64,000 nucleotides of DNA, taken from the NCBI RefSeq assembly GCF_000176135.1, contig NZ_ACZN01000018.1:558001-622000 (forward strand). The letters run 5' to 3'. Made by a program: the position numbers and the translations under genes. The notes beneath the pieces are model-generated. The model was not told the DNA's origin and made no database searches. It saw nothing but the letters and a program-made list of their open reading frames with translations. Shown one piece after another: positions 54,759-62,807 of the stretch. This DNA comes from Vibrio coralliilyticus ATCC BAA-450. GTDB taxonomy: Bacteria > Pseudomonadota > Gammaproteobacteria > Enterobacterales > Vibrionaceae. Every line of letters begins with the position of its first letter. Positions within the stretch are counted from its first letter, which is position 1.

Positions 54759-54863
54759 ATGACTACTATTGAAAAACTAAATAAGAAGAAAAGAAACACA
54801 GAAGTTAAAACTAAGAAAGTAACGAAGAAAGCAGCAGGTATGTGCTGCACATGTGTTTGCTAA
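54759..54863 (+). CDS. TOMM/LAP precursor peptide (34 aa)
   Basis: A 34-codon gene with GGAG seven bases upstream of ATG. The peptide has a Lys-rich leader (9 Lys, 1 Arg, 2 Glu) and a C-terminal core of seven residues, MCCTCVC, after KKAAG. Four Cys and one Thr are the residues a YcaO cyclodehydratase turns into thiazol(in)e and methyloxazol(in)e. It sits immediately before the three biosynthesis genes. The SLS-type FxxxB leader motif is not obvious. The cleavage site is unknown; AAG|M is plausible. It is too short for ordinary gene callers, and I infer its role from position and composition. Confidence 0.85.
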   Translation: MTTIEKLNKKKRNTEVKTKKVTKKAAGMCCTCVC

Positions 54864-54915
54864 ATATTAGTTAATATTTAATTACTTAGCTGCCCTAAGA
54901 TATAAAGGCTTTATA

Positions 54916-55737
54916 ATGAAACTCAGTCGAAACGTAAATTTTATCTCTACGAAGAATGAGGTAACTCATTTATACTATATGGGCAGCTCACTTTATTTTG
55001 AAACAGGAAGCATTTCATCTAATGAACTAAATGCTTTTATTGAAGAACTTCAAAACGTTGCTTTGGATGATATAGACATTGATTCACTATGCGACATCCG
55101 ATCAGGCATGATATGTTCGCTTTACGACTATGGTCTATTTGAAGGAAATATTTGCAAGTCCCTGCAAGAACTTGAGTTAGTAGAAAACAAAATCTTAAAC
55201 AAAGTCTACTTCCAGAGCTTCCTACCCGATGAAGAAGAACTTGAGACGCTACGCGCTCACAACTCCATCGAAGTACTCCCAAACTCACATAGCTTGAGCC
55301 AGTTAGATGAGAAAGCTTTACTCCTCATTGCGGTCAGTCAACATCAATATAAACACCTAGAGCATCTACATGAAACGCTTTCGACACCATGGGCGGCCAT
55401 AATCTTTGACCATTTCGGTTTTAGTATTACCCCTGTATTCGGATTGAGTATGGGGCCTTGTTATAATTGCTACCGTATGCTTTTCCTATCCAACCTGTCT
55501 TCAATTGATGAACATAATAGGATCGAGCATTATTTCAGTGAGAGAAAACAAAAGTTCAAAATATCAAAAAGTACATTAAGGCAGGGAGAATCCACACTGC
55601 AATTATGGATTGAGCGTTTACTTTCAGGAAAACCTTACGGCGACTATGATCATGCAATACTGTTTGATGCTCAAAACCTTGATTTTGAAAAAGTTAGAAT
55701 ACCTAATATCAACACGTGTAACTTCTGCTTTGAGTGA
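54916..55737 (+). CDS. E1-like / SagC-type TOMM cyclodehydratase partner protein
   Basis: A 273-residue protein. Residues 1-80 look like a RiPP-recognition winged-helix (leader-binding) domain. Residues 95-270 follow the ThiF/E1-like 'ocin' fold in reduced form, with the zinc tetrad made of C182xxC185 (GPCYNC) and C268xxC271 (TCNFC, three residues from the end). No GxGxxG nucleotide loop is evident, as in other TOMM partners that use the YcaO for ATP. It would present the leader to the YcaO. Its stop overlaps the ribosome-binding region of the YcaO gene; the compact size is below the usual 300-400. Confidence 0.8.
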   Translation: MKLSRNVNFISTKNEVTHLYYMGSSLYFETGSISSNELNAFIEELQNVALDDIDIDSLCDIRSGMICSLYDYGLFEGNICKSLQELELVENKILNKVYFQSFLPDEEELETLRAHNSIEVLPNSHSLSQLDEKALLLIAVSQHQYKHLEHLHETLSTPWAAIIFDHFGFSITPVFGLSMGPCYNCYRMLFLSNLSSIDEHNRIEHYFSERKQKFKISKSTLRQGESTLQLWIERLLSGKPYGDYDHAILFDAQNLDFEKVRIPNINTCNFCFE

Positions 55738-55742
55738 TAACT

Positions 55743-56933
55743 ATGTTTTATCCAAACTTAAAAAGCCAAGCCTTCTTAGACAAATTAAGCAAGGTATGTT
55801 CAAACAAGTTAGGCATAATTCCCTCTGCCGAGAAACTCAAATTTGAGAACGGACTATACATAACTCGATGTCATTCAAATTCTGGTATCAGTCTACTAAC
55901 CGGAAGGAAAAATGACATTGTCTCATGTGGCAATGATGCCAGTCTAAATCTGTCAGCAGTGAAAGTTGCTGCCGAATACTTTGAGCGTTATTGCTGGTAT
56001 AGCCTTTCTATTTATCATGGTAAAGCCCCCAAAAGTTGGGAACAAATGATCAATGAAGGAAATTTCGCGTCGCCACTTAACGAAATCATAAATGCTTTTT
56101 CAGAAACCCAGTACTCCGAGCCTACATTTCCTCTTAAAAAATTGGGAACAGGAGAGCCTATTTATTGGTTAAAGACGACTGACCTTGATAATCAAAGCAC
56201 TTATTTGCCGGCACAGATTTTCGTCCCTCAAAAACCAGAAGAAGTACCGTATTGGAGTCCTAACTCTAATGGAGTAGCTTTTCACATCGAAAAAGATGAA
56301 GCTTTTTTGAACAGTTTACTAGAACTCATAGAGCGAGACGCTTTTCTTCATGTTTGGTGGGCTAAGTTAAGTCCAGCGGTGATTTCACAAGAAGACAACC
56401 GGTTTGTTTTGGATATCACTGGACGTATTGGAGTTCCTTGTGTTGCTGTAGTGGAGATTTATCGCCAGCATATATTGATAGGTACAAGCGCGGACTTCAA
56501 TAAAAACAAAGCTATAGACAAGGCCTCTTCAGAAGTTGAGCAGCTAAAAATCGTATCTGCACTTCACGATAATACAGAAAATGTTGAAGAAACTAGCGGT
56601 ATAAAGTCCTTTGAAGATAGCCTCAATTATTACAAGGAAGAAAATCTCCATCTAACCCACTTTCTTACTCAAGGTGTTTCAGCTACAGAAGAAATGAGAG
56701 CAGGCATCAGCACCTTGTCTGAGCTTATCAATCGATTGAAAGAGCTAAATATACGTATCTATACCGCTGACCTTACCACTCTAGAAGTCGCCGCTATGGG
56801 GGGAATAGTACTCAAGTCGTATTCTCCGGATTTGATCTCCTTGAACCACGATGATCGGTGTCGACCACTGGCAGCGATAAAGAGAATTACAGGGTGTTGC
56901 GCAGCTGAGCGCGAGCCGCATCCATTTCTTTGA
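55743..56933 (+). CDS. YcaO-domain azoline-forming cyclodehydratase (SagD-type)
   Basis: A 396-residue stand-alone YcaO protein. Diagnostic ATP/Mg2+-binding elements are present: AAEYFERYCW (near 76-85), SNGVAFHIEKDEAFLNSLLELIERDAFLHVWW (near 174-206), and IDKASSEVEQL (near 258-268). The C-terminus is Pro-rich (EPHPFL), like the PxPxP tail required for catalysis. It uses ATP to backbone-activate the precursor and cyclise Cys/Thr. The start ATG at 55743 follows GAGTGA; a GTG at 55734 overlapping the previous stop is possible. Confidence 0.92.
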   Translation: MFYPNLKSQAFLDKLSKVCSNKLGIIPSAEKLKFENGLYITRCHSNSGISLLTGRKNDIVSCGNDASLNLSAVKVAAEYFERYCWYSLSIYHGKAPKSWEQMINEGNFASPLNEIINAFSETQYSEPTFPLKKLGTGEPIYWLKTTDLDNQSTYLPAQIFVPQKPEEVPYWSPNSNGVAFHIEKDEAFLNSLLELIERDAFLHVWWAKLSPAVISQEDNRFVLDITGRIGVPCVAVVEIYRQHILIGTSADFNKNKAIDKASSEVEQLKIVSALHDNTENVEETSGIKSFEDSLNYYKEENLHLTHFLTQGVSATEEMRAGISTLSELINRLKELNIRIYTADLTTLEVAAMGGIVLKSYSPDLISLNHDDRCRPLAAIKRITGCCAAEREPHPFL

Positions 56934-56947
56934 CGAGAAACGCACTT

Positions 56948-57679
56948 ATGCCCATCATTAAGCAAAAGAACAGATTTGAACGAAAACTAACGCGTAGTAT
57001 TTCACAATGGTACATTGATACTTGTCTCCGAAGCCAGTTTACTAATCAGGAATCTGTGAACCGCTTCGAGGCGTTTTATGAATCTGCATCAGGCCAAATA
57101 TTTGAATTGCCTGAAGCATTAACTATAGAAAACGATGCCAGCCCGCTTTTACGCCTTTTTTCAGATCGAAATAGCCATCGTTCCTACTCAGGTTCAACTC
57201 TGCAACTGAGCGAACTGTTGTTTTTCCATCGTTCAATTTTTCGTACTCGCAGCTACCCTTCAGCAGGCGGACTTTATAAGGTAACTCCTTACTATATCGT
57301 CAATCGAGTCGAAGGTTTGGAACCAGGCGCATACCACTTACCTAATCATCATGAATCAACACCATCACGCCTTTACGCACTTACTGAACATGATAAGAGT
57401 GTAGATAAAACCTACTCTTTCGATAACTTATCCGATGCTGCCTTTATCCTATTTCTCACGGCTGAGCACTCTGCTATCACTGAGAAATATGGTGATAGAG
57501 GATGGCGTTATGCTTTCTTAGAAGCAGGACATATTGGACAAAACGTAAGTCTCCTTGCAACAGAGCAGGGCTGGAAACATTGCTGTATAGGAGGTGGTAT
57601 GGAGGACACATTGTGCCAATGGCTGGGAACCACTATTCAGCATCAGGCTCCCTTATACAGTGTGGCAGTAGGCCTCTAG
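56948..57679 (+). CDS. SagB-type FMN-dependent azoline dehydrogenase
   Basis: A 243-residue nitroreductase-fold protein. It has the FMN/active-site motifs RNSHRSY (near 74-80), YPSAGGLYKVTPYYIV (103-118), VEGLEPGAYH (121-130), the catalytic-type KY pair (180-181, EKYGDRGWRYAFLEAGHIGQN) and GGG near 215. Such enzymes oxidise azolines to aromatic azoles. It begins 14 bp after the YcaO stop (ATG at 56948; an earlier TTG overlaps the stop). It is the last gene of the cluster; no transporter or protease follows. Confidence 0.9.
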   Translation: MPIIKQKNRFERKLTRSISQWYIDTCLRSQFTNQESVNRFEAFYESASGQIFELPEALTIENDASPLLRLFSDRNSHRSYSGSTLQLSELLFFHRSIFRTRSYPSAGGLYKVTPYYIVNRVEGLEPGAYHLPNHHESTPSRLYALTEHDKSVDKTYSFDNLSDAAFILFLTAEHSAITEKYGDRGWRYAFLEAGHIGQNVSLLATEQGWKHCCIGGGMEDTLCQWLGTTIQHQAPLYSVAVGL

Positions 57680-57785
57680 AGCAGACCATTGCAAACATAC
57701 CTAGATGAATCGGCCCAATTTGCTGATGTTCACTCAGTAACGGTAACATTTCCTCGGCAGAGCTAACTCGTATATAAAAAACAAA

Positions 57786-57805
57786 CCCCGCCAAAATCAG
57801 CGGGG
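57786..57805 (-). terminator. terminator between the TOMM cluster and the hydrolase gene
   Basis: CCCCGC / GCGGGG around eight bases. Read on the minus strand it is followed by TTTGTTTTTT, just after the alpha/beta hydrolase stop. It can also end TOMM transcripts in the other direction. Confidence 0.82.
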
Positions 57806-57811
57806 CTAGGA

Positions 57812-58534
57812 CTAAAACCATTTTGGCTGGTTGAGTGTCAGCCAGTGGGATATACGCCGTGCTACTTCGTCTGGCCGCTCCATGCTGGAGAGATGACCGC
57901 AGTTTGGTAATACGTGCAGTGTCACATCTGGGATGTGCTTGGCCATCAGTAAGTGATTGTCGATAGGACACAGCAAATCGTCTTTGCCGGTAATGACGAG
58001 GGTTGGCACCGAGATGTCTGCCAGAAGTGGCCGAGCGTCGGGCCTTGTCGCTAAAGCATCAGCGTGAGCTTGAAAAGCTTCTAGGCCGACATTGAGCGCC
58101 ATTTGTTCGATTCTCGCCGTCAGATCCAACTCGTCAACACGACTTGGATGAATCAACACCGACATCAACACCTCAGGCGTAATCTGATCAAATTCACCTC
58201 TTAACGCCCTGTTAACCAGTGCATAGCGTTTCTCTGAGACTTCCGGTTTTTCATCCGCCGAGTTGGTATCCATCAGAATCAAACCGTTGACTCGCTCCGG
58301 CGCCTGACGATACACCTCAAACGCCAAAATGCCCCCCATGGATAAACCACCAAGCACAAACTCTTGTGGGGCTTTAGCCAACACATCAGCCGCTAGTTGT
58401 TCCATGGTCGGCAACGCACTCAGTGAAACGCACTCAGGCGCTATCCATTTAGGTAGCGCCTGATTCACATCTTCAAACAGTGCACCATCACACAGCAACC
58501 CGGGTAACCAGATCAAAGGCAGTGGTTGTGTCAT
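57812..58534 (-). CDS. alpha/beta hydrolase
   Basis: A 240-residue alpha/beta hydrolase. The oxyanion/nucleophile motif GLSMGG is near 78, the acid is in TGKDDLLCP near 197, and the His in NCGHLSSMERP near 222. The ATG at 58534 follows AAGGAG six bases upstream, so the longer frame is rejected. It is the last gene of the HisD-like operon (cupin gene 10 bp upstream). It probably hydrolyses an ester or lactone intermediate; substrate unknown. Confidence 0.9.
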   Translation of the reverse strand: MTQPLPLIWLPGLLCDGALFEDVNQALPKWIAPECVSLSALPTMEQLAADVLAKAPQEFVLGGLSMGGILAFEVYRQAPERVNGLILMDTNSADEKPEVSEKRYALVNRALRGEFDQITPEVLMSVLIHPSRVDELDLTARIEQMALNVGLEAFQAHADALATRPDARPLLADISVPTLVITGKDDLLCPIDNHLLMAKHIPDVTLHVLPNCGHLSSMERPDEVARRISHWLTLNQPKWF

Positions 58535-58544
58535 GTTGCACTCC

Positions 58545-59540
58545 TTACAGTTTGGCTGGCTTATCAGAGCCGAGTACACAGTATGTGAAGCTGTTACCAC
58601 GCAAGTTCGTCAGTGAGTATGAGGCACCTTCCGGTACGCTGAATACATCACCTCGGGTAAGGATCAGGCTGGCTTGTTCGCCTTGATGGGTCACAACCAC
58701 TTCGGTATCACCATCAAAGTTAATCAGTACCTGCTTATCATCACGGCTATGCTGAGGAATGGAGCCACCCTCTGTGAGTTCATACGCCATGATACTGACC
58801 TCATCTTCACTTTTTACGTGGAAATCGTAATCAGCCAGCGGATGACCAGTTAGCGCATATTGTTTGACGTTTGGTGCTGAAAAGTCACTTTCAATCGGGC
58901 GGTAGTCGTTCTTTAGCGCCACGAAAGGCATCATCTGCTCAGCGGTGTAGCTATCAAACGAAGCCATCTCTTCTTTGGTCAGCAATGGCATCAGTTCAGA
59001 CTCTTGTGGAACCGCATCACCGTCAATAGTATCGACCAAAGTGCCGTCCGCTTTTAAGTACAAGCCGTAACCTTGACTGTCTTTGATAACGTTAGGGTGC
59101 CAGATCACACCACCACCTGAATCATCGCCACCCAGTACCGAGTACATGAAGCCATAATCGCGGCCGACAACTTCAAAGCCACGGAAAAGGTTGGTCGGAA
59201 TTGAAATCACATCGCCGTGAGAGAGCACCGCTTCATGTTCACCATCATTACCCCAGTAAAAGCGGAATTGACCTTTAAACACGACGAACAGCTCAGCAGT
59301 TCGGTGCGAATGGAGTGAATTCTTAATACCCGGCGGCTGACCTGCTGCGCCGATATTGAAGCCTGCTGTTTCGCGAATGTGAACATGCTGACGGCTGCTT
59401 TCAGCAACGCCTGCACCTATGATGCAGAAGTTGTCTTTCAGGTCACTGCCCGGAGTACGCGCATCGATAAACGCACTGGTTCCCGGTATCAGCTCCATGT
59501 AACGAACAAGATTGTCGTTAATTCGATTTTGTAGAGTCAT
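58545..59540 (-). CDS. double-cupin protein
   Basis: A 331-residue protein with two cupin domains. The first, near 75-125, has the metal-binding motif SLHSHRTAELFVVFKGQFRFYWG...; the second, near 260-310, has SIPQHSRDDKQVLINFDGDTEVV. Two-domain cupins of this kind include dioxygenases and isomerases. Within the HisD-like operon it probably acts on the pathway compound. Substrate unknown; the metal-ligand pattern H-x-H...E...H is visible in the first domain. Confidence 0.85.
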   Translation of the reverse strand: MTLQNRINDNLVRYMELIPGTSAFIDARTPGSDLKDNFCIIGAGVAESSRQHVHIRETAGFNIGAAGQPPGIKNSLHSHRTAELFVVFKGQFRFYWGNDGEHEAVLSHGDVISIPTNLFRGFEVVGRDYGFMYSVLGGDDSGGGVIWHPNVIKDSQGYGLYLKADGTLVDTIDGDAVPQESELMPLLTKEEMASFDSYTAEQMMPFVALKNDYRPIESDFSAPNVKQYALTGHPLADYDFHVKSEDEVSIMAYELTEGGSIPQHSRDDKQVLINFDGDTEVVVTHQGEQASLILTRGDVFSVPEGASYSLTNLRGNSFTYCVLGSDKPAKL

Positions 59541-59626
59541 AGATAATCCTAATTGTTCTTTCTTTTCTTGGGTCTAGCCATTGACCTTGTTAGCGCTTTG
59601 CTTTGCTGGCTCTCATACCAATGAGA

Positions 59627-60361
59627 TCAGGAACCAAGAGGTCTGCCACCATCGACGGCAATCGTGTTGCCCGTTGAGAACGTCAGCACTTCCGCAGCGG
59701 CGTAGACTGCATTTGCCACCTCTTCATCACTGGCAAGACGTTTGAGTGGTGTCGACTGCTCCTGCTGATTGCGCCAGCTGTCATCGAGCCCTTTAACAAA
59801 CTCGGTGTCCACCAGCCCCGGAGCAACTGCAAGTACGCGAATATCCGGTGAAAGCGCTCTTGCCAATGAGCGAGTCATATTCTCTGCGGCGGATTTACTC
59901 GCACAGTAAGCAATATTGCTGCCCATCGCGGTTTGCGCAGCGATGGAAGTAATGTTCACCACACAACCTTTGGCCTCACGCAGCAAAGATTCACAGGCGC
60001 GGACCATGGCAAACGGCGCGCGAACATTGACTTGGAAGATTTGGTCAAACAGCTCGTCGTTCAAACCACTCAAATCTGAATGCGCGACAAACTTTGTCAT
60101 ACCGGCACAATTGACCAGCAAATCCAGGTGGCCGTTAATTTCATTGACCTGACTGGCTAACGAATCTATCGCTTGCGAATCCGACACATTGAGCTGAAAA
60201 GCTAAGTGACCTTCACCAGACAACTCTGACAATACTTTGTGCGCCGACTGTTGATTGCTGTTGTACGTTAAGACAATTCGGTAGCCGGAATCGGCCAGCT
60301 TGTTACATATGGCGGCCCCTAGACCGCCACTGCCGCCTGTTACTAAGGCAAGTTTCGACAT
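59627..60361 (-). CDS. SDR family oxidoreductase
   Basis: A 244-residue FabG-type SDR: TGGSGGLG (8-15), NCAG near 88, VVNITSIAA near 135, and YCASK near 152, with the C-terminal TGNTIAVDGGRPLGS. It starts one base after the stop of the HisD-like gene, so the two are co-translated. It likely reduces or oxidises a hydroxy/keto intermediate of the same pathway. Confidence 0.92.
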   Translation of the reverse strand: MSKLALVTGGSGGLGAAICNKLADSGYRIVLTYNSNQQSAHKVLSELSGEGHLAFQLNVSDSQAIDSLASQVNEINGHLDLLVNCAGMTKFVAHSDLSGLNDELFDQIFQVNVRAPFAMVRACESLLREAKGCVVNITSIAAQTAMGSNIAYCASKSAAENMTRSLARALSPDIRVLAVAPGLVDTEFVKGLDDSWRNQQEQSTPLKRLASDEEVANAVYAAAEVLTFSTGNTIAVDGGRPLGS

Positions 60362-60362
60362 A

Positions 60363-61655
60363 TTAAGCCTCTTCTACTTTGCCTTTGTAACGGCGTACAC
60401 GAATATCCGCCTGCTCTTTGTGCCCAGCAAAACCTTCCAGTGCACACAAGCGAGAACAGTATTCGCCCACCTTCAGAGATGCCGCTTCAGTGACACGCTG
60501 ATACGTACAAGTCTTGATGAATTTACCTACCCACAGACCACCGGTGTAGCGAGCCGCTTTCTTTGTCGGAAGCGTATGGTTAGTACCGATACATTTGTCA
60601 CCGTAAGAAACGTTGGTCTCGCGACCTAAGAACAGCGCACCATAGTTAGACATGTTGTCGAGGAAATACTTTGGCTCTTCCGTCATCACCTGAACGTGTT
60701 CTGAGGCGATGTCATCTGCAACTTCAACCATTTCTTCATAGCTGTCACACACGATCACCTGACCGTAATCTGCCCATGCTTTGCCTGCGACTTCCGCCGT
60801 TGGCAGAATCGTCAACTGGCGCTCAATCTCTTTGATCGTTTCCTCGGCAAACGTCTCGCTGTTTGTTAGAAGAACAGCCGGAGAGTTGTAGCCATGCTCA
60901 GCCTGACCCAATAAGTCTGCTGCTGCCAGCTCTGGGTCACAGCCCTTTTCATCAGCAATAACCAGCGTTTCCGTTGGACCAGCAAACAAATCGATACCCA
61001 CGCGACCAAACAATTGACGCTTGGCTTCAGCAACAAACGCGTTGCCTGGGCCAACAATCATATCTACAGGGGCAATTGTCTCAGTACCCAGTGCCATTGC
61101 GCCTACTGCCTGAACACCACCAAAACAGTAAATCTCATCAGCGCCAGCCATCGCCATCGCCGCAACGATTGCCACATTTGGCTGGCCATTAAATGGCGGA
61201 GCACAAGCGATCACTCGTTTTACGCCTGCCACTTTTGCAGTGAGTACACTCATGTGAGCAGACGCGACTAGCGGGTACTTACCGCCTGGGATATAACAAC
61301 CTACGCTATTAACCGGAATATTCTTATGACCCAGAACCACACCCGGCATGGTTTCAACTTCGACATCTTTCATTGAATCACGCTGAATTTGAGCAAAGTT
61401 ACGTACTTGCTCCTGAGCGAATTCAATATCGTGGCGAGTTGACTCATCTAATGCATCAACACATGCCTGAATCTGATCTGGTGTTAAACGAAACTGCTCT
61501 GGTGACCAGTTATCAAATTTTTCTGAAAGCTCGCGTACGGCGCTGTCACCTTTAGATTCAATATCAGCAAGAATGTTCTCTACTATCTGACGCACTTTCG
61601 CGTCATTTGATGCTGATGCTTCTTCAGTGATTCCGTTCTTTAAAATGCGTGCCAT
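60363..61655 (-). CDS. histidinol-dehydrogenase-family (HpsN-like) NAD+-dependent dehydrogenase
   Basis: A 430-residue HisD-superfamily enzyme. The zinc ligands and catalytic residues are conserved: LLGQAEHGYNS, ASEHVQVMTEE (Glu-His), GDKCIGTNHTLPT and GFAGHKEQADIRVRRY (last His ligand). The C-terminal segment matches the HpsN/sulfopropanediol-dehydrogenase branch rather than biosynthetic HisD, and no his genes are adjacent. Such enzymes oxidise a terminal alcohol to a carboxylate in two NAD+-steps. It heads an operon with SDR, cupin and hydrolase genes. The real substrate is open. Confidence 0.88.
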   Translation of the reverse strand: MARILKNGITEEASASNDAKVRQIVENILADIESKGDSAVRELSEKFDNWSPEQFRLTPDQIQACVDALDESTRHDIEFAQEQVRNFAQIQRDSMKDVEVETMPGVVLGHKNIPVNSVGCYIPGGKYPLVASAHMSVLTAKVAGVKRVIACAPPFNGQPNVAIVAAMAMAGADEIYCFGGVQAVGAMALGTETIAPVDMIVGPGNAFVAEAKRQLFGRVGIDLFAGPTETLVIADEKGCDPELAAADLLGQAEHGYNSPAVLLTNSETFAEETIKEIERQLTILPTAEVAGKAWADYGQVIVCDSYEEMVEVADDIASEHVQVMTEEPKYFLDNMSNYGALFLGRETNVSYGDKCIGTNHTLPTKKAARYTGGLWVGKFIKTCTYQRVTEAASLKVGEYCSRLCALEGFAGHKEQADIRVRRYKGKVEEA

Positions 61656-61944
61656 GCGATTTTCTCCTTGAGGGTTTAGACTGACAATTGCTTCTTTGTA
61701 ATTTTGGATACGAATGCAAAATTAGATTAAACACAATATTAACAACTTTCAAGATAATCGTACGCAAGCCCAAAAAGCCATCTAATTACTTGTTTTAATA
61801 AGAATTAAAGACATAAAGAAGCGTAATAGACACGATTAATCGATGATTAAATAATCAAAAACATTATTTAGATCACATAAAATTCACTGATCATTTACAT
61901 TTGTTCGTGCTAATTTTTGCATACCTTTGCAATGGAGTTTTTTC

Positions 61945-62694
61945 ATGACTAATTTCAAATCAACGCTAACCCAGCCTTCCTTACTGGGAACATTTGTTAA
62001 AACCCCTCACCCCCACATTATCGAAGTGCTAGCACTGTCTGATTTGTCCTTCATCATTCTCGATGCCGAGCACGCTCCGTTTGACCGTCAGTCTCTCGAC
62101 CTGTGTATCCTTGCTGCCCGCGCTAATCAGTTACCCTGTCTAGTTCGAGTTCAGGACAGCCAGCCCGCCACCATTCTTAATGCTTTGGATTGTGGTGCGA
62201 CAGGTGTTCAGATCCCACATGTCTGCAATGCAGAACAGGCAGAGAAAATCGTTAAGATATGTCACTACGGTGAAGGGGGGCGCGGCTACGCAGGCTCCAG
62301 CCGCGCTGCAAGCTACGCAACCAAGCCTATGGTGCAACATCTGGCTGACAGTAAAGCGAATACTGTGATCGTGGCTCAGATAGAAGATCCCGAAGGCGTA
62401 GACAATGTGGAAGCCATCGCTCGCGTCGATGGTATAGATGCCCTGTTTATTGGTCAGGTCGACCTCACCGTGGCGTATGGCGCTAAAAGCGTAAACGACG
62501 ATCAGGTGCGACAAGCAAGCATCAGAATTATTGAAGCCGCCAAAGCCTGTGGCAAGCCCGTCGGTATGTTCGTTGCCACAGCGCAACAAGCAAAAGACTG
62601 GAGCGAGCTTGGCGTCAACTTCTTTGGCGTGGGGTCGGAGCACAAAATGATCATCGATGGCTTCAGGCAAGAAAGAAATGTGATGAATTCCTGA
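61945..62694 (+). CDS. HpcH/HpaI-family class II aldolase
   Basis: A 249-residue TIM-barrel aldolase of the HpaI family: LGTFVKTPHPHIIEVLALSDLSFIILDAEHAPFD (15-48), LVRVQD near 71 (catalytic Arg), GATGVQIPHV near 88, and the Mg2+/Mn2+ ligand QIEDPEGVDNVEAIARVDGIDALFIGQVDL near 145. It cleaves 2-keto-3-hydroxy (or dihydroxy) acids to pyruvate and an aldehyde. The ATG at 61945 has TGGAG upstream; the TTG six codons before is less likely. It is divergent from the HisD-like operon and upstream of its LacI regulator. Confidence 0.92.
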   Translation: MTNFKSTLTQPSLLGTFVKTPHPHIIEVLALSDLSFIILDAEHAPFDRQSLDLCILAARANQLPCLVRVQDSQPATILNALDCGATGVQIPHVCNAEQAEKIVKICHYGEGGRGYAGSSRAASYATKPMVQHLADSKANTVIVAQIEDPEGVDNVEAIARVDGIDALFIGQVDLTVAYGAKSVNDDQVRQASIRIIEAAKACGKPVGMFVATAQQAKDWSELGVNFFGVGSEHKMIIDGFRQERNVMNS

Positions 62695-62807
62695 GTTTTA
62701 TCCGATATTTAATTGCTATCAATGCACAGCGCTAGACAGAGAAATCCCCTAACCCATACACTCTGGCAGATAAAAGGGTCAGCAAACCCACGGAAAGGAG
62801 TATCACC

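Noticed and set aside
60363..61655. Calling this gene hisD of histidine biosynthesis
   Set aside because: No his genes adjoin, and the C-terminal sequence and operon partners fit the HpsN-type branch.
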